Shown here: positions 57,252-64,000 of the stretch, in pieces
Numbering within the stretch: position 1 is the stretch's first letter
Layout of the letters: each line of letters opens with the position of its first letter
Assembly: GCF_003635045.1 (NCBI RefSeq)
Contig: NZ_RBXT01000001.1
Span: forward strand, 1,612,001 to 1,676,000
Source of the DNA: Terracoccus luteus
Lineage (GTDB): Bacteria; Actinomycetota; Actinomycetes; Actinomycetales; Dermatophilaceae
Length of the DNA stretch: 64,000 nt
Reading direction: 5' to 3'
Notes under the pieces: generated by a model
What the model was told of the DNA's origin: nothing
The model's database searches: none
The model's input: only the letters and a program-made list of their open reading frames with translations
Translations under genes and position numbers: made by a program

Positions 57252-58661
57252 TCACCCTCGTTCACGGCACAGCAGCACGACGACGCTGCCGACGAGCGAG
57301 ACGGCGGCGGTGACGAGCACGGCCGCGTTCCACCCGGCCACGAGGCCCGCAACGCCGTCGGATGCCGGTGCGCCCGATGGCTGCGCGGCCACCGCGGCGA
57401 CGACGACCGACACGACGGTGACCCCCACGGCCGACCCGACGTAGCGGGCGGTGTTGTTGGCGCCGCTGCCCATCGCGCCGCGCCCGTCGGGCACGCTGGC
57501 CACCGCCTCCCGGCCGAGGGCGGAGTTGAGCACGCCGCTCGCCACCCCCGCGACGAGCAGGCCGGGCACGAGACGCCCCCACGACGAGCCGGTCCCGACG
57601 CCGCCGAGGGCGAGCTGGCCCACGCCGACGAGAGCCAGCGAGGCGGCCAGCTGCAGGCGACCGGTGAACCGGGCGGGCAGCCGACGCGCGAACAGCGCCA
57701 CGACGACGCTCGTGCCCGACCACGCCACGAAGACGAGGGCGGTCGTCGTGGCCGGCACCCCCAGCGCGAGGCCGAGGAAGCCCGGCAGGTACGACATCAC
57801 GGCGATGATGCCCGCACCCGTCACGAAGGCCGCCGTCGTCGCGGCCACGAAGCGCGGCGCGCGGAAGAGCTCCAGCGGCACCATGGCCGACGCGCTGCGC
57901 GCCTCCACGGCGACGAAGCCGAGGCCGGTGACGACGGCGGCCCCGGCGAGGCCGAGGACGAGGGTCGAGGTCCAGCCCTGACGCCCCTCGACCATCGCCG
58001 CGAGCAGGCAGGTGAGGGACGCCGAGAGCAGTGCCGCACCCGCGAGGTCGAGACCCCGCGGCGTCGCGGACCGGTTCTCCTCGAGCCGCAGCCGACCGTG
58101 GGCCGCGACGGCCAGCGAGCCGACGACGAGCACCCAGTAGGCGTCACGCCACGTCAGCCACCGCTCGAGGAACGTCGAGAGCAACGGGCCGAGGGTGATG
58201 CCACCCCCGACGCTCGCGCCCCAGACTCCGGCGGCGCGCGCCCGTGCGGGTCCGGGCTCGTACCAGTGCGCCACGAGCCCAAGGCTCGCCGCGACGACGG
58301 CGGCGCCGCCCACGCCCTGCACGACCCGGGAGGCGACGAAGAGGCCGGTGGAGCCGGCGAGCGCCGACAGGGCCGACCCGGCCGAGAGCACGAGCAGTCC
58401 CCACACGACGAGGCGCCGGCGACCGAGGTCGTCGGCGAGCGCCCCCGCGGTCAGGAGGGTCGCGCCCAGCCCGACCCCCATCGAGCTGAGCATCCACGTC
58501 CGCCCCGCCACGTCGGCATCCAGCTCGGCGGCGACCGCGTTGACCGTCGCCAGGGGCGCGGTGAAGGCGACCAGGGTCAGGACCGTGCCGAGCGAGGCGA
58601 CGACGAGCGCCCTCGACCGGGCCCGACCCACGTTTACGGCTGCGACACACACGTGCCCCAT
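57252..58661 (-). CDS. MFS drug-resistance-type transporter (14-helix)
   Basis: This roughly 469-residue protein has about 14 hydrophobic helices and the DHA2-type signatures DDLGRRRLVVWGLLVLSAGS (motif A) and SRVVQGVGGAAVVAASLGLV (motif C region). It is likely a proton-driven efflux pump; the substrate is unknown. ATG codons at 58659-58661, 58662-58664 and 58671-58673 all overlap the start of the divergent glucosidase gene. A GTG at 58629-58631 would leave a short intergenic gap, so the true start may be there. Confidence 0.85.
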   Translation of the reverse strand: MGHVCVAAVNVGRARSRALVVASLGTVLTLVAFTAPLATVNAVAAELDADVAGRTWMLSSMGVGLGATLLTAGALADDLGRRRLVVWGLLVLSAGSALSALAGSTGLFVASRVVQGVGGAAVVAASLGLVAHWYEPGPARARAAGVWGASVGGGITLGPLLSTFLERWLTWRDAYWVLVVGSLAVAAHGRLRLEENRSATPRGLDLAGAALLSASLTCLLAAMVEGRQGWTSTLVLGLAGAAVVTGLGFVAVEARSASAMVPLELFRAPRFVAATTAAFVTGAGIIAVMSYLPGFLGLALGVPATTTALVFVAWSGTSVVVALFARRLPARFTGRLQLAASLALVGVGQLALGGVGTGSSWGRLVPGLLVAGVASGVLNSALGREAVASVPDGRGAMGSGANNTARYVGSAVGVTVVSVVVAAVAAQPSGAPASDGVAGLVAGWNAAVLVTAAVSLVGSVVVLLCRERG

Positions 58662-58671
58662 CATGGCGCTC

Positions 58672-61359
<2,688 letters not shown>

Positions 61360-61424
61360 CGGCATCCGGCGACGGTCGGCGATCGTGGGCGCCGCGCTGT
61401 CGACGGTGGGCGCCGCGTCGTCGA

Positions 61425-61442
61425 CGGATGCCGGGTGGCCGG
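61425..61442 (+). repeat. 18-bp repeat, copy 3 (upstream of FemX gene)
   Basis: Identical to the copies at 35432-35449 and 37815-37832. It lies 25 bp before the FemX start codon and 11 bp before its putative -10. Confidence 0.9.
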
Positions 61443-61467
61443 CGGTGCTCGGGTAGCGTGACCCCCC

Positions 61468-62586
61468 GTGACCGAGCCCATCACCGTCGCCCCCATCAGC
61501 GCGGACCAGCACCTCGCCTGGGTCCGTGACCAGCGGGCGGTGAGCTTCCTGCAGACCCCGGCGTGGGCACAGGTCAAGACCGACTGGCGCACGGAGTCCG
61601 TCGGCTGGTTCGAGGGCGAGCGCCTCGTCGGTGCCGCCCTCGTGCTCTACCGGCCGCTGCCGCGCATCGGCCGGTCGCTCGCGTACGTGCCCGAGGGGCC
61701 GGCGATCGACTGGTCCTCCCCCCGTCTCGTCGAGATGCTCCGGGCCCTGCGCGACCACGTCCGGCGCCGCAAGGCCTTCGTGCTGCGCCTCGGCCCGCCC
61801 GTGGCGACGCACCGCTGGCACGCGCTGACGATCAAGGACGGCATCAGCGACCCGCGCGTCGGCCGCTACGACGAGGCGACGCCCGACGTCGTCGAGCCGG
61901 AGGGGACGGCGGTGGTCGACCAGCTGCGGCGCCTCGGCTTCCGGCACCTCTCGGCCGACGACGGCTTCACCGCCGGCCAGCCGGAGTACGTCTTCCGCAT
62001 CCCGCTCGCCGGGCGGTCGGAGGCCGACGTCCTCGCCGGCATGAACCAGCTGTGGCGGCGCAACATCAAGAAGACCGAGAAGAACGGCGTGCAGGTGCGC
62101 GTCGGCGGGGCGCAGGACGTCGCCGCCTTCCACCGTGTCTACGTCGAGACCGCCGAGCGCGACCGGTTCACCCCGCGCGGGCGCGAGTACTTCGAGCGCA
62201 TGTACGCCGCGCTGTCGGCGGAGGACCCCGACCGCATCCGGGTCTACCTCGCCGAGCACGAGGGCGACGTCCTCGCGGCCACCGTCTTCGTCCGCGTCGG
62301 CGAGCATGCCTGGTACTCCTACGGTGCGTCGACGGCGGCGAAGCGCGAGCTGCAGGGCTCCACCGCGATCCAGTGGCGGATGCTGCGTGACTCGATCGCG
62401 GCCGGCGCGTCGGTCTACGACCTGCGCGGCATCACCAACACCCTCGACACCGAGAACCCTCACATCGGTCTCATCCGCTTCAAGGTGGGCACCGGTGGCG
62501 AGGCGGTGCGGCTCGTCGGCGAGTGGGACCTTCCCCTGAACCCCCTTCTCTACCGGGCGTTCTCGCTCTACATGAACCGGCGGTGA
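61468..62586 (+). CDS. FemABX-family peptidyltransferase
   Basis: This 372-residue protein has the double GNAT-like fold of Fem ligases, which add amino acids from aminoacyl-tRNA to the stem peptide of lipid II. SFLQTPAWAQVKTDWRTESVGWF, AYVPEGPAIDW, LRLGPPVATH, MNQLWRRNIKKTEKNGVQVR and YSYGASTAAKRELQGSTAIQWRMLRDSIAAGASVYDLRGI are typical. The amino acid added is unknown. The GTG start follows TAGCGT (61454-61459) by 8 nt. An alanine racemase-like gene starts 4 bp after the stop codon, implying a shared cell-wall function. Confidence 0.9.
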   Translation: MTEPITVAPISADQHLAWVRDQRAVSFLQTPAWAQVKTDWRTESVGWFEGERLVGAALVLYRPLPRIGRSLAYVPEGPAIDWSSPRLVEMLRALRDHVRRRKAFVLRLGPPVATHRWHALTIKDGISDPRVGRYDEATPDVVEPEGTAVVDQLRRLGFRHLSADDGFTAGQPEYVFRIPLAGRSEADVLAGMNQLWRRNIKKTEKNGVQVRVGGAQDVAAFHRVYVETAERDRFTPRGREYFERMYAALSAEDPDRIRVYLAEHEGDVLAATVFVRVGEHAWYSYGASTAAKRELQGSTAIQWRMLRDSIAAGASVYDLRGITNTLDTENPHIGLIRFKVGTGGEAVRLVGEWDLPLNPLLYRAFSLYMNRR

Positions 62587-62590
62587 GCTG

Positions 62591-63625
62591 ATGTCGTTCG
62601 TGCTCCACGTCGACGCCGCGCGGTGGCGTGCCGCCCAGGACGCCGCCGCGGCCCGGTACCCCGGTGTCGTCCCCGTCGTGAAGGGCAACGGCTACGGCTT
62701 CGGGCGCGACCTGCTCTGCGCCGAGGCCGGTCGGCTCGGCGCCAGCACCGTGGCCGTCGGGCTCTACGCCGAGCTCGGCCCCGCCCTCGACGCCTTCGCG
62801 GGCGACGTCCTCGTCATGGAGCCGTTCCGGGCCCGCGTGCACGACGACCTCGCCCGCCTCGACGCCCGCCAGCAGGCGGACGCCGGCCGCGGCGTGCACA
62901 CCGTCACGAGCGCGGTCGACCTCGAGGCGCTGCGGGAGGTCGCCCCGCGGGCCCGGGTCGTCGTCGAGGCGCTGACGTCGATGAACCGCTTCGGTGCCCC
63001 GGTCGCCGAGGTCGCCGACCTCGCCCACCGGGCGGACGCCGAGGGCGTCACCCTGCACCTCCCGCTCGGCACCGGCCACGTCGAGGAGATCAGCCGGTTC
63101 GTCGACGCCGCCCCCGACGTGCGGCGCTGGTACGTCTCGCACACCTCCCCCGGCGAGCTCGCCGAGCTGGCCCGCCGGCATCCGGGCCGCGAGCTGCTCC
63201 CGCGCGTCGGCACCTCGCTCTGGCTCGCCGACCCTGCGGCCCACGAGGTGCGGGCCCACGTGCTCGACGTGCGCCCGGTCGGCAAGGGCGAGCACGCCGG
63301 CTACCGGCAGCGCCCCCTCGCCCCCGGCCACGTCGTCGTCGTCAGCGGCGGCACCTCGCACGGCGTCGCGATGGAGTCGCCCGCCTCGGCGGCCACCCCC
63401 CGCGCCCGCGCGGTCGCCGTCGTCGAGGGGCTGCTCGAGGCGGCGCACCGCGTCACCTCGCCCTTCACCGTCGGCGGGCGACGGGTGCGCTTCGCCGAGC
63501 CGCCGCACATGCAGTGCAGCCTCCTGTCGCTGCCCGCCGGGGGCGCCGTGCCCTCCGTGGGCGACACCGTGCCGGTGCGCATGCGCCTGACGACCGCCTA
63601 CCCGGATGCCGTCGAGCTGCACTGA
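62591..63625 (+). CDS. Alanine racemase-like PLP protein paired with FemX
   Basis: This 344-residue protein has a PLP barrel of the alanine racemase type: the Schiff-base Lys31 in PVVKGNGYGFG, ALTSMNRFG, and HLPLGTGHVEE. The C-terminal beta domain is divergent (GEHAGYRQRPLAPGHVVVVSGGTSHGVAM), and the usual Tyr that acts as the second base is not evident in its normal context. It may racemise an amino acid other than Ala or lack racemase activity. The 4-bp gap to the FemX gene indicates one operon. Confidence 0.82.
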   Translation: MSFVLHVDAARWRAAQDAAAARYPGVVPVVKGNGYGFGRDLLCAEAGRLGASTVAVGLYAELGPALDAFAGDVLVMEPFRARVHDDLARLDARQQADAGRGVHTVTSAVDLEALREVAPRARVVVEALTSMNRFGAPVAEVADLAHRADAEGVTLHLPLGTGHVEEISRFVDAAPDVRRWYVSHTSPGELAELARRHPGRELLPRVGTSLWLADPAAHEVRAHVLDVRPVGKGEHAGYRQRPLAPGHVVVVSGGTSHGVAMESPASAATPRARAVAVVEGLLEAAHRVTSPFTVGGRRVRFAEPPHMQCSLLSLPAGGAVPSVGDTVPVRMRLTTAYPDAVELH

Positions 63626-63734
63626 GGCAGTGGCCCGGCCGCGCCCGGTGACCTCGAACCCCTACCGCTCCAAGCCCCTCCGGCCCTAGCCTGCGGAGCG
63701 ACGCACGCGGGGGCGTGCGAGACAGGCGGTCGCC

Positions 63735-64000
63735 ATGCTCAGGTCCAGCGCGTCCCGGGCGGTGGTGGCCACCGTCGCGACCGCCGTCGTCACCCTGACC
63801 GTCGGCGTCGCGCCGGCGTCGAGCGCCGCGCCATCGAGGCAGGCACCGACGCGGGCACCGTCGGCCGCGGCGCGGGTCGTCGAGGTGCGCCCGGGCACCG
63901 GCACCCTGCAGCGGGCCGTCGACCTCGCCCGGCCGGGCGACGTCCTCGCGCTGCACGCCGGCACCTACCGGGGCCGGGTCTTCGTCGCGGTGTCGGGCAC
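63735..64000 (+). CDS. Secreted right-handed beta-helix protein, N-terminus only
   Basis: The first 88 codons are present; the gene runs off the right edge. A Sec signal peptide (MLRSSASRAVVATVATAVVTLTVGVAPASSAAP, no lipobox) is followed by an Ala/Pro linker and the segment GTGTLQRAVDLARPGDVLALHAGTYRG, the usual opening of right-handed parallel beta-helix proteins such as pectate lyases and NosD-like repeats. It is probably an extracellular polysaccharide-active or cell-surface protein. TAGCCT at 63687-63692 is a possible -10. Confidence 0.75.
   Translation, partial: MLRSSASRAVVATVATAVVTLTVGVAPASSAAPSRQAPTRAPSAAARVVEVRPGTGTLQRAVDLARPGDVLALHAGTYRGRVFVAVSG

Overview
The window is about 72 % G+C, almost fully coding, uses GTG starts freely, and carries hallmark actinobacterial genes: a proteasome ATPase (arc/mpa), mycothiol ligase mshC, F420-dependent luciferase-like enzymes, DUF3090/SCO1664 genes and a glgA/glgC divergon. 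The gene content and the order arc - trmI - RecB-like nuclease - metH - PAC2 - mshC - SCO1664 - DUF3090 - histidine phosphatase - uppP resemble the Mycobacterium tuberculosis Rv2115c-Rv2136c region. With cyanophycin genes, my best guess is a member of the Micrococcales, perhaps Intrasporangiaceae (inference, not tested). It reads as ordinary chromosome: no transposase, prophage, CRISPR array or rRNA is visible, and there is one tRNA (Leu, GAG).

Layout. 1-10.8 kb: start of arc, trmI, an SSB-like protein, an M50 protease, a RecB-like nuclease, a VOC-cytosine deaminase fusion, a LysR effector-domain protein without HTH, a HAD phosphatase and metH. 11-18.8 kb: PAC2, mshC, SCO1664/DUF3090/histidine phosphatase, corA, uppP and an LLM oxidoreductase. 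18.9-27.2 kb: aldo-keto reductase, an Asp/Glu-tailed protein, a lipoprotein, DUF5703, an M20 peptidase, tRNA-Leu, thiolase, an MFS transporter and a translationally coupled HipA-like kinase/DUF3037 pair. 27.4-34.1 kb: TrmH-type methyltransferase, TauE/SafE permease, SPFH-NfeD operon, orphan ABC ATPase, small conserved genes and a PIG-L deacetylase. 34.2-45.6 kb is storage metabolism: divergent glgA/glgC, then serB, cyanophycinase, cyanophycin synthetase and a CphA-like Mur ligase lacking ATP-grasp but carrying a TPR tail. 45.7-50.2 kb: fabG-fabI, DUF3099, a small Cys protein, moaA and SURF1. 50.2-58.7 kb: a YCII-YCII-sigma factor operon whose sigma gene is frameshifted, an ABC exporter, enoyl-CoA hydratase, a zinc ribbon, an ABC-F protein and an MFS transporter. 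58.7-64 kb: a GH63-type glucosidase, a FemX/alanine racemase-like pair and the start of a secreted beta-helix protein.

Expression signals are readable. In about 28 of 59 genes a TANNNT hexamer lies 6-8 nt before the start codon, which suggests leaderless transcripts; in several cases this hexamer contains the stop codon of the upstream gene. Genes with longer leaders (arc, PAC2, cphA, the lipoprotein, ABC-F, SPFH) show clear Shine-Dalgarno sequences instead.

The least explained signals are in the DNA rather than in the proteins. (1) The octamer GGATGCCG occurs about 52 times, equally on both strands, often against codon bias and in inverted pairs that form terminators, as DNA uptake sequences do elsewhere. 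(2) A ~33-bp repeat occurs as two clusters of three copies, each phased at 51-52 bp, both between convergent genes. (3) A 74-bp near-perfect inverted repeat lies at 27236-27309. (4) A 14-bp minisatellite starts at the DUF5703 stop codon. (5) An identical 18-mer precedes three unrelated genes. Of the protein-level observations, the Mur ligase-TPR protein beside cphBA and the VOC-cytosine deaminase fusion are the best leads.
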